Source: Aquabacterium sp. (GTDB taxonomy: Bacteria > Pseudomonadota > Gammaproteobacteria > Burkholderiales > Burkholderiaceae_C). From it: a DNA stretch of 40,131 bases. This document shows, piece after piece, positions 26,492 to 35,488 of this stretch. The number at the start of each line of letters is the position of its first letter. Position 1 is the first letter of the stretch. The stretch is taken from NCBI GenBank assembly GCA_029865965.1, contig JARXAJ010000282.1:1-40131 (forward strand). The letters are read 5' to 3'. The translations under genes were made by a program, and so were the position numbers. A model generated the notes under the pieces. The model saw only the letters and a list, made by a program, of their open reading frames with translations, searched no databases and had not been told where the DNA came from.

Positions 26492-27535
26492 TCAGCTGGC
26501 CAGCAGCGCCAGCACATGGCCTTCGATGAAGGCGCGGTCCTCGGGCTGGGTGACCGGGTTGCCGGCGCGGTGGCCCCACACCGACGGGATGGGGTGCAGC
26601 GCGCCATGACGCAGGTGCGGCAGCTCCAGCCGGTTGTCGTCGACCTGGAAGTACAGGTCGTGGTCGCCGGGCATCAGCAGCACCTTGGCCTCGATGGCGG
26701 CCAGCGCCCGCGGCAGGTCGCCGCCATACAGCGCATTGGCGCTGATGTCGCCGTGCTGCCAGGTCCAGAACTGGGCCAGCAGGTCGGCCGGGTCGCGGCG
26801 GGAGAAGTTCGACTCCCACGACGACACCAGGTAGTCCTCGAGCGAGCTGGCGCCCAGGCTGCGCCACAGCTCCTGGCGGTAGAAGGTCTGCGACAGCGCC
26901 CAGCCGGCATAGATGCGGGCCATGGCACGGTAGCCGCGCACCGGCCGGCCGTTGAACACGCCGTCCTGGTAACTGGGGTCGGCCATCAGCGCGGCCTGCA
27001 CACCCTCGATGAACACCTGGTTGTGCGGTGCGCAGCGCGCCGCGCCGCACACCACCGCGATGCGTTCCACCGCCTGCGGGAACAGTGCCGCCCAGTGGTA
27101 GGCCTGCATCGCGCCCATCGACCAGCCATACACCAGGGCCAGGCGGTCGATCCCCCACAGGGTTTGCAGCATGCGGCGCTGCACATGCACCGCGTCGAAG
27201 CAGGTCACGTCGGGGTAGCGGCTGCCGGTGTCGGGCCAGGGCGTGTTCGACGGTGAGCTCGACAGGCCGTTGCCGAACAGGTTGGCGATGATGATGAAGT
27301 GGCGCGCCGGGTCGAGCGCGCCGCCGCTGCGCACCATGTGGGCGATGTCGTCATGCTGGGCCGCGTACGACGTGGGGTAGAGGATGGCGTTGGACTTGTC
27401 GGCGTTGAGCGTGCCGAAGGTCTTGTAGACCAGGCGCATGTTGCGGAAGGTGCGGCCGGACTGCAGCACGACATTGCCGGCGTCGAAGCTGCCTTCGGTG
27501 CCTGTGGAGGGGTCGATGGGGGTGGATGCTGGCAT
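26492..27535 (-). CDS. MetX-like alpha/beta hydrolase (homoserine acetyltransferase family)
   Basis: A 347-residue alpha/beta-fold protein of the MetX family. The nucleophile elbow is YGWSMGAMQAYHW (Ser139), where true homoserine acyltransferases usually have GGSMGGMQ. The acid is in LLMPGDHDLYFQVDDN and the histidine in IPSVWGHRAGNP. YKTFGTLNADKSNAILYPTS and FGNGLSSSPSNTPWP are also family blocks. The altered elbow suggests an acyltransferase or hydrolase with another substrate rather than methionine synthesis. It is divergent from an acyl-CoA ligase across a 161-base region with a long palindrome. Confidence 0.87.
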   Translation of the reverse strand: MPASTPIDPSTGTEGSFDAGNVVLQSGRTFRNMRLVYKTFGTLNADKSNAILYPTSYAAQHDDIAHMVRSGGALDPARHFIIIANLFGNGLSSSPSNTPWPDTGSRYPDVTCFDAVHVQRRMLQTLWGIDRLALVYGWSMGAMQAYHWAALFPQAVERIAVVCGAARCAPHNQVFIEGVQAALMADPSYQDGVFNGRPVRGYRAMARIYAGWALSQTFYRQELWRSLGASSLEDYLVSSWESNFSRRDPADLLAQFWTWQHGDISANALYGGDLPRALAAIEAKVLLMPGDHDLYFQVDDNRLELPHLRHGALHPIPSVWGHRAGNPVTQPEDRAFIEGHVLALLAS

Positions 27536-27625
27536 GGCTGGCTGGGCGGTGGGGTCAACCGATTCTCGCCCCGCGCCAGCCCCGGGCCCAGGCGTCCCCC
27601 AGGCGACAAAGCCTGCCGGTTGCGG

Positions 27626-27643
27626 GATGGTCCCGGGACCATC
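27626..27643. promoter_or_regulatory. Perfect 18-bp palindrome, candidate operator
   Basis: GATGGTCCCGGGACCATC is a perfect 18-base inverted repeat in the divergent gap between the MetX-like gene and the acyl-CoA ligase. It lies 53 bases before the ligase ATG. A TAGAGT hexamer at 27660-27665 resembles a -10 box, which would put the palindrome over the -35 region. TetR- and GntR-type regulators of acyl-CoA genes often bind such sites; no regulator gene is adjacent. Confidence 0.45.
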
Positions 27644-27696
27644 GCCGGCTCCCGGTCGCTAGAGTGGGCGATTCCCATTCCACCGGTGACATCCCC

Positions 27697-29253
27697 ATGG
27701 ACGCGCACACCCCCGAACTGCTGACCATCGACGCTTTCATCCGCCACTGGGCCGCCGACCGTCCCCGGCGCCCGGCCATGGTGGGCGAGCGCCGCATCGA
27801 CTTTGCCGAGCTCGACGCCAGCACCCAGCGCGTGGCCACCGCGCTGCTGGCCGCCGGCTTGAAAAAGGGCGACCGCATCGCCTGGCTGGGCAAGAACGCA
27901 GTGCTGTACTTCACCCTGCTGTTCGGCGCCGCGCGCATCGGCGTGGTGATGGCGCCGGTGGGCTGGCGCCTGGCCGCGCCCGAGCGGCGTTACATCGTGC
28001 ACGACACCGAAACCAAGCTGCTGTTTGCCGGCGACGGTTTTGCCGACGATGCCCGCGCGCTGGCGCCGCAGCTGCCGCTGGTGCAGCGCATCTTCTCGGC
28101 CGACGAGGCCTGGGCCTGGATCGACGGCACCACGCCGGCCGCCTTCACCGCCAGCGGGCCGGAAGACGCCATCCTGCAGCTCTACACCTCGGGCACCACC
28201 GGCAACCCCAAGGGGGTGGAGCTGTGCAACCGCAACCTGTTCGGGCTGCGCCGCCATGCCCAGCAGGCCGGTCTGCCCTGGGCCTTCTTTGCCGACGACG
28301 AGGTGGTGATGGTGGCCATGCCCTGCGCCCACATCGGCGGCACCGGCCTGGGCTTCATGGCGCTGGCCGGCGGGGTGTGCGGCTGCGTGATGGCCGAGTT
28401 CACGCCCGACGGCTGCTTCGATGCGATCGAGAACGAGGGCGTCACCCGCTTCTTCGCCGTGCCGGCGGCCCTGCAGATGCTGGTGAACCATCCGCGCTGC
28501 GCCAAGACCGATTTCAGCCGCCTGAAGTACATCTTCTACGGCGCCGCGCCCATTCCGCTGGCGCTGCTGCAGCAGTGTGTGCAAGCCTTCGGCTGCCAGT
28601 TCCTGCAGGCTTATGGCATGACCGAGACCACCGGCACCGTGGTCACCCTGCCGCCGGAAGACCATGACCCCAAGGGCAGCCCGCGCATGCGCGCCGCCGG
28701 CCGGCCGTCCCCTGGCGTGGAGGTGAAGATCGTCGGCGCCGACGGCCAGACCGTGGCCACGGGGGAGGTGGGTGAGATCGTCACCCGATCCAGCAACAAC
28801 ATGCTGGGCTACTGGAAGCAGCCCGAGGCCACGGCCCGCACCAAGACCGCCGACAACTGGGTGCACACCGGTGACGCGGGCTACATGGACGCCGACGGCT
28901 ATGTCTACATCCACGACCGGGTGAAGGACATGATCATCAGCGGCGGCGAGAACGTCTACCCCGCCGAGGTGGAGAACGCCATCTACGGCCACCCCGACGT
29001 GGCCGACGTGGCGGTGATCGGCGTGCCCGACGCCACCTGGGGCGAGGCGGTCAAGGCGGTGGTGGTGCCGCGCCCCGGCCACACGGTGGATGCGGCCAGC
29101 GTGATCGCCTGGGCGCGTGAACGCATCGCCGGCTTCAAGGTGCCCAAGACGGTGGACGTGATCCCCGAACTGCCGCGCAACCCCACCGGCAAGATCCTGC
29201 GCCGGTCGCTGCGCGCGCCGTACTGGGAAGGGCGCGAGAGGCAAGTGAATTGA
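27697..29253 (+). CDS. Fatty-acid/carboxylate--CoA ligase (AMP-forming)
   Basis: A 518-residue ANL-superfamily ligase of the FadD13-like length class. The phosphate loop is YTSGTTGNPKG (163-173). GMTETTGTVV is motif A5, HDRVKDMIISGGENVYPAEV the hinge, and Lys499 in RNPTGKILRR the catalytic lysine. It activates a medium or long acid, or an aromatic acid, to its CoA ester. It is read away from the MetX-like gene and is followed by an amidase with its own likely promoter. It is distinct from the ligase at 21-22.7 kb. Confidence 0.92.
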   Translation: MDAHTPELLTIDAFIRHWAADRPRRPAMVGERRIDFAELDASTQRVATALLAAGLKKGDRIAWLGKNAVLYFTLLFGAARIGVVMAPVGWRLAAPERRYIVHDTETKLLFAGDGFADDARALAPQLPLVQRIFSADEAWAWIDGTTPAAFTASGPEDAILQLYTSGTTGNPKGVELCNRNLFGLRRHAQQAGLPWAFFADDEVVMVAMPCAHIGGTGLGFMALAGGVCGCVMAEFTPDGCFDAIENEGVTRFFAVPAALQMLVNHPRCAKTDFSRLKYIFYGAAPIPLALLQQCVQAFGCQFLQAYGMTETTGTVVTLPPEDHDPKGSPRMRAAGRPSPGVEVKIVGADGQTVATGEVGEIVTRSSNNMLGYWKQPEATARTKTADNWVHTGDAGYMDADGYVYIHDRVKDMIISGGENVYPAEVENAIYGHPDVADVAVIGVPDATWGEAVKAVVVPRPGHTVDAASVIAWARERIAGFKVPKTVDVIPELPRNPTGKILRRSLRAPYWEGRERQVN

Positions 29254-29277
29254 TCCAGCCCGCCGCTGGCCTAGACT
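29250..29277 (+). promoter_or_regulatory. Candidate sigma70-type promoter for the amidase
   Basis: TTGATC (29250-29255) and TAGACT (29272-29277) are separated by 16 bases and each match four of six consensus bases. The -35 box overlaps the end of the upstream ligase gene. The amidase ATG follows about 50 bases downstream with AGGAA as ribosome binding site. Confidence 0.35.
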
Positions 29278-29326
29278 GGACCGTCGCCGGTGCCGTGCCG
29301 GCACAGCGCAACAGGAACCGGGTGAC

Positions 29327-30802
29327 ATGACACTGGCCATGGGGTGGGACGAATGGGCCGCGCACGACGCGGTGGCCCTGGCGGTGCGGGTGCGCCAAGG
29401 TGATGTGACAGCGGCCGAACTGGCCGCCCAGGTGGCCGCCGGCGTAGCCAAGGTCAACCCGCAACTGCAGGCCGTGGTCGCGCTGTTCGACGATGCGGTG
29501 GCCGACCCGGTGGCTGCGGGTGCCAACGCCGACGGCTTTTTCGCCGGCGTGCCCTTTCTGATGAAGGACCTGGGGCCCGGCATGGCCGGCCGGCTGCAGG
29601 AAATGGGCTCGCTGTTCATGCGCGGCAACTGCGCCACCGAAGACGCCTTTCTCACGCAGCAGATGCGCCGCGCCGGTCTCAACCTGATGGGCCGCACCAC
29701 CACGCCGGAATTCGGCGTCTGCTCGTCGGCCGAGAACCCGGCCGTCTACATCACCCGCAACCCCTGGGACACTGGCTACACCACGCTGGGCAGCAGCGCC
29801 GGCACCGCAGCGGCGGTGGCCGCAGGCGTGCTGCCGATGGCGCATGCCACCGACGGCGGCGGCTCGATCCGCATCCCCGCCGGCGCCAACGGCAATATCG
29901 GGCTGAAGCCCTCACGCGGCGTGCTGTCGATCGCGCCTAGGCTGTCCGACCTGACCGGCCTCGTGTCCACCCAGGGCTGCCAGAGCCGCACGGTGCGCGA
30001 CACCGCCGCCTTCATCGACCACTGCCGGGGCGGTGCGCCGGGCGAGTTCATGCCCTACTGGAGTCCGGCCGAGCCCTACAGCCAGCTGATCGCCCGCGAC
30101 CCCGGGCGGCTGCGCATCGCGCTGTCGCACCAGTGGGGCGCCTACAGCGCCACGCCGCAGTTCGTCGACGAGCTGACCCGCGTGGGCCGTTTGCTCGAAG
30201 GCCTGGGCCACCAGGTCGACTGGGCGCTGCCGGCCATCGACTACGAGGCCGCCTTCGCCGCCCAGACCACCTGCTACATCAGCAACTTTGCCCAGACGAT
30301 TGCCAACATGCTGGCCGCGCGTGGGCTGACCGCGCCGCCGCCGGGGCTGATCGAGCCGATCAACATCCGCATCTGGCAGGCCGGCATCGGCACCAGCTTC
30401 AGTGAGCGGGCGCAGATGCAGGCGGTGTTCAACACCACCGCGCGCGGCTTCGGTGCCTTCTTCGAGGACTGGGACATCATCCTGACGCCGATCACCGCGC
30501 TGCCCACGCCGCGCATCGGCACCACCGAGTACCTGACCACCAGCACCAATCCGTCGGTGCTGGACTGGTTCCACAACCTGTGGAAGAGCTTCGCCTACAC
30601 GCCGCTGACCAACCTGTGCGGCATCCCGGGGGTGTCGCTGCCGCTGGGCTGGCAAGACAACGGCCTGCCGCTGGGCCTGCACTTCCAGGCGAAGCAGGCC
30701 AACGACGGCCTGCTGCTGCAGCTGGCAGCGCAGATCGAGCGATCGCTGGGCGGCCGCTGGAACAGTGGCCGCCTGCCGGCCACCCATGTCACCCACGCCT
30801 GA
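29327..30802 (+). CDS. Amidase, amidase-signature family
   Basis: A 491-residue amidase that hydrolyses a carboxamide. The Ser-cisSer-Lys triad is in place: Lys80 (FLMKDLG), Ser156 (LGSSAGTAAAVAAG) and Ser180 (ATDGGGSIRIPA). The spacing of 76 and 24 residues fits fatty acid amide hydrolase. The usual GGSSGG box is altered to LGSSAG. GatA function is unlikely, since no gatB or gatC is near and the C-terminal half differs. The preceding ligase could in principle use an acid released here, but they seem to have separate promoters. No signal peptide. Confidence 0.9.
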   Translation: MTLAMGWDEWAAHDAVALAVRVRQGDVTAAELAAQVAAGVAKVNPQLQAVVALFDDAVADPVAAGANADGFFAGVPFLMKDLGPGMAGRLQEMGSLFMRGNCATEDAFLTQQMRRAGLNLMGRTTTPEFGVCSSAENPAVYITRNPWDTGYTTLGSSAGTAAAVAAGVLPMAHATDGGGSIRIPAGANGNIGLKPSRGVLSIAPRLSDLTGLVSTQGCQSRTVRDTAAFIDHCRGGAPGEFMPYWSPAEPYSQLIARDPGRLRIALSHQWGAYSATPQFVDELTRVGRLLEGLGHQVDWALPAIDYEAAFAAQTTCYISNFAQTIANMLAARGLTAPPPGLIEPINIRIWQAGIGTSFSERAQMQAVFNTTARGFGAFFEDWDIILTPITALPTPRIGTTEYLTTSTNPSVLDWFHNLWKSFAYTPLTNLCGIPGVSLPLGWQDNGLPLGLHFQAKQANDGLLLQLAAQIERSLGGRWNSGRLPATHVTHA

Positions 30803-30823
30803 GAAATTGTGAGAGAACCCAAC

Positions 30824-31654
30824 ATGCCCACCGTTCTGCAACGCCGCAGTTTTTCTGCCGCCATGCTGGCCGCCTGCCTGCCCGGCTGCGCCCTGCAGCC
30901 GGCAGCAGCCGACGACGCACGGCTGCGCGCCGCCATCGCCGGCGCCCACCGCAGCGCTGCCAACCGCGCCCGCGATGGCGCCCGCCATCCCTATGAGATG
31001 CTGCGCTTCTTCGGCCTGGCGCCCACCCAGCAGGTGGTCGAGCTGGCGCCCGGTGGTGGCTGGTTCACCGAGATCCTGGCGCCCTACCTGCGCGACACCG
31101 GCCGCATCTTCGCCGCGCATGAATCGGCCACCGACGCCAACGACTACCGCCGCCGCAGCCGCCAGGGCTTCGACGCCAAGCTGGCACGTGAGCCGGCGGT
31201 CTACAGCCAGGTGCAGGTGGGCCTGATGCCGCGCACACCGCGCTTTGCCGACATCGCCCCGCCCGGTGGCGCCGACCTGGTGCTGACCTTCCGCAATGTG
31301 CACAACTGGATCGAGGCCGGCCACTTCGATGCCACGCTGCAGGCGGCATTCGCGGTGCTCAAGCCCGGCGGCGTGCTGGGTGTGGAAGAGCACCGCGCGC
31401 CGCCCGGCATGCCGACCGACTGGATCGCCAAGAACGGCTATGTGACCGAGGCGCTGATGGTCGAACGGGCGGAGGCAGCGGGCTTCCGGCTGGATGCGCG
31501 CAGCGAGGTCAATGCCAACCCCTTGGACACCAAGGACCACCCCAACGGCGTGTGGTCGCTGCCGCCCACGCTGCGCGGTGGTGATGTGGACCGTGCGCGG
31601 TTCATGGCCATCGGCGAATCCGACCGCTTCACCCACCGCTACCGCAAGCCCTGA
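30824..31654 (+). CDS. Predicted exported class I SAM-dependent methyltransferase (COG4798-like)
   Basis: A 276-residue protein. The N-terminus has a twin-arginine-like QRRSFSAAML and a lipobox-like LPGC (Cys22), so export by Tat or Sec, possibly as a lipoprotein, is suggested. The remainder is a Rossmann methyltransferase: VVELAPGGGWFTEIL (about 71-85) is motif I, VLTFRNVHNWI lies near motif IV, and AFAVLKPGGVLGVEEHR is motif VI. This resembles the predicted methyltransferase group COG4798, many of which I recall as having signal peptides and no known substrate. It is 21 bases after the amidase stop. A GTG at 30809 is an alternative start. Confidence 0.85.
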   Translation: MPTVLQRRSFSAAMLAACLPGCALQPAAADDARLRAAIAGAHRSAANRARDGARHPYEMLRFFGLAPTQQVVELAPGGGWFTEILAPYLRDTGRIFAAHESATDANDYRRRSRQGFDAKLAREPAVYSQVQVGLMPRTPRFADIAPPGGADLVLTFRNVHNWIEAGHFDATLQAAFAVLKPGGVLGVEEHRAPPGMPTDWIAKNGYVTEALMVERAEAAGFRLDARSEVNANPLDTKDHPNGVWSLPPTLRGGDVDRARFMAIGESDRFTHRYRKP

Positions 31655-31680
31655 CCGGCAGGGCAGGGCGTCTGCACAAT
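31651..31680 (+). promoter_or_regulatory. Candidate promoter before the hexarate operon
   Basis: CTGACC (31651-31656) and CACAAT (31675-31680) are separated by 18 bases and each match four of six consensus bases. The glucarate dehydratase ATG follows 22 bases after, with AGGG as ribosome binding site. The -35 box overlaps the methyltransferase stop. Confidence 0.25.
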
Positions 31681-31702
31681 CGCTGCCAGCCAGGGCCTGC
31701 CC

Positions 31703-33037
31703 ATGATCGCGTCGTCCACTCCCGTCATCACCACCTTGCGCGCCATCCCGGTGGCGGGGCGCGACAGCATGCTGCTGAACCTGAGCGGCGCGCACGGCCC
31801 GTTCTTCACCCGCAACCTGCTGATCCTGACCGACAGCGCCGGCCGCACCGGCGTGGGCGAGGTGCCCGGCGGCGAGGCCATCCGCCAGACCCTGGTCGAC
31901 GCCGCCGCCCTGGTGGTGGGCCAGCCCATCGGCGCCCATCTGGGGCTGCTGCAGCAGGTGCAGCAGGCCTTTGCTGACCGCGACAGCGGCGGGCGCGGGC
32001 TGCAGACCTTCGACCTGCGCACCACCATCCATGCAGGCACCGCCATCGAGTCGGCGCTGCTCGATCTGCTGGGCCAGCACCTGGGCGTGCCGGTGGCCGC
32101 CCTGCTGGGCGAAGGCCAGCAGCGCACGGCAGTGCAGATGCTGGGCTACCTGTTCTTCGTGGGTGACAGGCGCCGGACGGATCTGGCCTATGCCGATGGT
32201 GATGGTGCCGACAACGCCTGGTTCCACCTGCGCCACCAGCACGCGCTGACGCCCGAGGCCATCGTGCGCCAGGCCGAGGCAGCGCAGGCGCGTTATGGCT
32301 TCCAGGATTTCAAGCTCAAGGGCGGCGTGCTGCCGGGTGACGACGAGGTGGACGCGGTGACCGCGCTGCACCAGCGCTTCCCGGATGCGCGCATCACGCT
32401 CGACCCCAACGGCGCCTGGCCGCTGCGCGACGCCGTCCGCCTGGGCCAGCGTTTGCGCGGCGTGGTGGCCTATGCCGAAGACCCCTGCGGTGCCGAAGGC
32501 GGATTCAGCGGCCGCGAGGTGATGGCCGAGTTCCGCCGCGCCACCGGCCTGCCCACCGCCACCAACATGGTGGCCACCGACTGGCGCCAGCTGGCCCATG
32601 CGCTGGCGCTGAAGAGCGTGGACATCCCGCTGGCCGACCCGCATTTCTGGACCATGGCCGGCAGCGTGCGCGTGGCCCAGACCTGCCGCGACTGGGGCCT
32701 GACCTGGGGCAGCCATTCCAACAACCACTTCGATGTGTCGCTGGCGATGTTCACCCATGTCGGTGCGGCTGCGCCTGGCAAGGTGACCGCCATCGACACC
32801 CACTGGATCTGGCAGGACGGCCAGCACCTGACGCAAGAGCCGCTGCAGATCGTTGGCGGCATGGTGCAGGTGCCGCAAGCGCCTGGCCTGGGCGTGACGC
32901 TGGACATGGCTGCGGTGGAGCGGGCCCACCAGCTCTATCTGCAGCACGGCCTGGGCGCGCGTGACGATGCCGTCGCCATGCAGCACCTGGTGCCCGGCTG
33001 GTGCTTCGACCCCAAGCGGCCGGCGCTGGTGCGCTGA
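31703..33037 (+). CDS. gudD: Glucarate dehydratase
   Basis: A 444-residue enolase-superfamily enzyme, nearly the same length as E. coli GudD (446). It dehydrates D-glucarate (and L-idarate) to 5-keto-4-deoxyglucarate. Catalytic and metal residues are all visible: the KxK pair Lys204/Lys206 (FKLKGGV), metal ligands Asp234 (LDPNGAW), Glu259 (AEDPCG) and Asn288 ([10 protein letters not shown]), Asp312 (LADPHFW), and general base His338 (GSHSNNHFD). Each lies one position before the E. coli number. It opens a three-gene operon with an aldolase and galactarate dehydratase. Confidence 0.95.
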   Translation: MIASSTPVITTLRAIPVAGRDSMLLNLSGAHGPFFTRNLLILTDSAGRTGVGEVPGGEAIRQTLVDAAALVVGQPIGAHLGLLQQVQQAFADRDSGGRGLQTFDLRTTIHAGTAIESALLDLLGQHLGVPVAALLGEGQQRTAVQMLGYLFFVGDRRRTDLAYADGDGADNAWFHLRHQHALTPEAIVRQAEAAQARYGFQDFKLKGGVLPGDDEVDAVTALHQRFPDARITLDPNGAWPLRDAVRLGQRLRGVVAYAEDPCGAEGGFSGREVMAEFRRATGLPTATNMVATDWRQLAHALALKSVDIPLADPHFWTMAGSVRVAQTCRDWGLTWGSHSNNHFDVSLAMFTHVGAAAPGKVTAIDTHWIWQDGQHLTQEPLQIVGGMVQVPQAPGLGVTLDMAAVERAHQLYLQHGLGARDDAVAMQHLVPGWCFDPKRPALVR

Positions 33038-33059
33038 CTGCAGCACGCGCCCGGCCCAC

Positions 33060-33079
33060 CATCCCATCCCATCCCATCC
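33060..33079 (+). repeat. Four CATCC units between gudD and the aldolase gene
   Basis: Four tandem copies of the pentamer CATCC lie 22 bases before the aldolase ATG, just upstream of its ribosome binding site AAGGA. Short tandem repeats of this kind can change copy number by slippage and alter the spacing or structure of the leader. Confidence 0.8.
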
Positions 33080-33100
33080 AACCCGCCAAGGACCGACCCC

Positions 33101-33889
33101 ATGCGACCCAACAATCTGCGCACCCTGTGGCAAGCCGGCGGCGCCGCCGTCAATGGCTGGCTGGCCATCCCCAACAGTTTTTCTGCCGAAGTCATGGCCC
33201 ACCAGGGCTGGGACACGCTGACCATCGACCTGCAGCATGGCGTGGTGGATTACCAGGCCATGGTGACCATGCTGCAGGCCATCAGCACCACCGCCACCGT
33301 GCCGGTGGTGCGCGTGCCCTGGCTGGAACCCGGCATCCTGATGAAGGCGCTGGACGCCGGCGCCTATGCGGTGATCTGCCCGATGGTGAGCACCCGCGAA
33401 GAAGCGCAGAAGCTGGTGGCCTGGACCACCTACGCGCCCAAGGGCACGCGCAGCTTCGGCCCGGTGCGCGCGCTGTACTACGGCGGGGCCGACTACCCGG
33501 CGCATGCCGACAAGACCGTGGTGCGCTTCGCGATGATCGAGACCGCTGCCGCGCTGGACAACCTGGACGACATCCTGTCGGTGGAGGGGCTGGACGCGGT
33601 CTACATCGGCCCGTCCGACCTGTCGCTGGCACTGGGCTGCAAGCCCAGCATGGACGACCTGGAGCCCAAGGCGCAGCAGGCTGTCGAGCACATCCTGGCC
33701 CGCGCCAGGCACCATGGCGTGGTCGCCGGCATCCACAACGCCGGCCCGGCGTCGGCGTTGCGGCGCATCGGCATGGGCTTCCAGTTCGTCACCGTCAGCT
33801 CCGACGCCAGGCTGATCGCCGAGGGTTCGCAGCAGGTCATGGCCGCGATGCGCGCCGGCCAGGCAGCCAAGCCGGCCGGTGGCGACTGA
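33101..33889 (+). CDS. HpcH/HpaI-family aldolase (probable 5-keto-4-deoxyglucarate aldolase)
   Basis: A 262-residue class II aldolase of the HpcH/HpaI family. The base is His46 in IDLQHG, and Arg71 in VVRVPW binds the substrate carboxylate. The metal ligands are Glu147 (AMIETAAAL) and Asp173 (IGPSDLSLAL), and GTRSFGPVRA is the phosphate/hydroxyl loop. Its position between glucarate and galactarate dehydratases makes cleavage of 5-keto-4-deoxyglucarate to pyruvate and tartronate semialdehyde (the GarL reaction) the best guess. Hydroxyheptanedioate-type aldolases share the fold, so the specificity is inferred from context. Confidence 0.9.
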   Translation: MRPNNLRTLWQAGGAAVNGWLAIPNSFSAEVMAHQGWDTLTIDLQHGVVDYQAMVTMLQAISTTATVPVVRVPWLEPGILMKALDAGAYAVICPMVSTREEAQKLVAWTTYAPKGTRSFGPVRALYYGGADYPAHADKTVVRFAMIETAAALDNLDDILSVEGLDAVYIGPSDLSLALGCKPSMDDLEPKAQQAVEHILARARHHGVVAGIHNAGPASALRRIGMGFQFVTVSSDARLIAEGSQQVMAAMRAGQAAKPAGGD

Positions 33890-33907
33890 TCCCGTCACGC
33901 TCTTGCC

Positions 33908-35488
33908 ATGACAGCCGTTGCGCACACCATCCGCATGCATGCGGCCGACAACGTCGCCATCGTCGGCAATGACGGCGGGCTGGACGCCGGCACCACCCTC
34001 ATCAACGACCCCGGCGCCGGCCTGGTGCTGCGCGACCGCGTGCCGCAAGGCCACAAAGTGGCGCTGGTCGACATCCCCGCCGGCGCACCGGTGCTGCGCT
34101 ACGGCGTCCCGATCGGCCAGGCGTTGAAGCACATCGAGGCCGGCTGCTGGGTGCATGAGCGCCTGCTGCAGATGCCCGACGCCCGAGGCCTGGTGGATCT
34201 GCCCATGGCCACCGCCACGCCCGTGCCGCAGCCTCCCTTGACCGGCCACACCTTCGAGGGCTTTCGCAATGCCGACGGTTCGGTGGGCACACGCAACATC
34301 CTGGCCATCACCCAGACGGTGCAGTGCGTGGCCGGCGTGGTCGACTTCGCGGTGCAGCGCATCCGCAGCGAGCTGCTGCCGCGCTACCCGCAGGTGGACG
34401 GCGTGGTGTCCCTGGCCCATGGTTATGGCTGCGGCGTGGCCATCGATGCGCCCGATGCGGTGGTGCCCATCCGCACGCTGCGCAACATCAGCCTGAACCC
34501 CAACTTCGGCGGCGAGGTGATGGTGGTCAGCCTGGGCTGCGAGAAGCTGCAGCCCGAGCGGCTGCTGCCGCCTGGCAGTTTGCGCAGCTTCCAGATCCGT
34601 GACGATCGCGCCGCCGCAGAGGCCAGCCTCGACGTGACCTGTCTGCAAGACGACGCCCACATCGGCTTCATGTCGATGGTCGACAGCATCGTGCGGCAGG
34701 CCGATGTGCACCTGCAGCGCCTGAACGCCCGCCGCCGCACCACCGTGCCCGCCAGTGAACTGGTGGTGGGCGTGCAGTGCGGCGGCAGCGATGCCTTCAG
34801 CGGCGTCACCGCCAACCCGGCCGTGGGCTTCTGCACCGACTTGCTGGTGCGCGCCGGCGCCAGCGTGCTGTTTTCCGAGACCACCGAAGTGCGCGACGGC
34901 ATCGCCCAGCTGACTGCCCGTGCCGCCACAACCGAGGTGGCCCAGGCCCTGGTGCGCGAGGTGGCCTGGTACGACGCCTACCTGCAGCGCGGGGGCGCTG
35001 ACCGCAGCGCCAACACCACGCCGGGCAACAAGGCCGGGGGCTTGTCGAACATCGTCGAGAAGGCGATGGGCTCGATCGTCAAGAGCGGCAGCGCGCCCAT
35101 CAGCGCGGTGCTGGCACCGGGCGAGAAGCTGCGCAGCAAGGGCCTGGTCTACAACGCCACGCCGGCCAGTGATTTCATCTGCGGCACGCTGCAACTGGCC
35201 GCCGGCATGAACCTGCATGTGTTCACCACCGGCCGCGGCACACCCTATGGCCTGGCCGAGGTGCCGGTGGTGAAGGTGGCCACCCGCACCGACCTGGCGC
35301 GCCGCTGGCATGACCTGATGGACCTGAACGCCGGCACCATCGCCGATGGCACCCAGACCATCGAGCAAGTGGGCTGGCAGCTGTTCCACCTGCTGCTGGA
35401 CATGGCCAGCGGCCGCCAGCGCACCTGGGCCGAGCGGTGGAAGCTGCACAACGCGCTGGTGCTGTTCAATCCGGCGCCGGTGACGTGA
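33908..35488 (+). CDS. garD: Galactarate dehydratase
   Basis: A 526-residue protein, close to E. coli GarD (523). An N-terminal SAF domain (about 12-90: [25 protein letters not shown]) precedes the large UxaA/GarD catalytic region, seen as [51 protein letters not shown] and [19 protein letters not shown]. It dehydrates galactarate to 5-keto-4-deoxyglucarate, the same product as GudD. It lies 18 bases after the aldolase stop and completes the operon. The downstream steps (tartronate semialdehyde reductase, glycerate kinase), the transporter and a dedicated regulator are not in the window. Confidence 0.94.
   Translation: MTAVAHTIRMHAADNVAIVGNDGGLDAGTTLINDPGAGLVLRDRVPQGHKVALVDIPAGAPVLRYGVPIGQALKHIEAGCWVHERLLQMPDARGLVDLPMATATPVPQPPLTGHTFEGFRNADGSVGTRNILAITQTVQCVAGVVDFAVQRIRSELLPRYPQVDGVVSLAHGYGCGVAIDAPDAVVPIRTLRNISLNPNFGGEVMVVSLGCEKLQPERLLPPGSLRSFQIRDDRAAAEASLDVTCLQDDAHIGFMSMVDSIVRQADVHLQRLNARRRTTVPASELVVGVQCGGSDAFSGVTANPAVGFCTDLLVRAGASVLFSETTEVRDGIAQLTARAATTEVAQALVREVAWYDAYLQRGGADRSANTTPGNKAGGLSNIVEKAMGSIVKSGSAPISAVLAPGEKLRSKGLVYNATPASDFICGTLQLAAGMNLHVFTTGRGTPYGLAEVPVVKVATRTDLARRWHDLMDLNAGTIADGTQTIEQVGWQLFHLLLDMASGRQRTWAERWKLHNALVLFNPAPVT

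Noticed and set aside
29295-29304. Palindrome GTGCCGGCAC upstream of the amidase
   Set aside because: Ten-base GC-rich palindromes are common in this composition, and there is no second copy or half-site nearby.
27205-29703. An 832-codon open frame on the minus strand
   Set aside because: It runs opposite to the acyl-CoA ligase, whose adenylation motifs are intact, and joins unrelated frames at each end.
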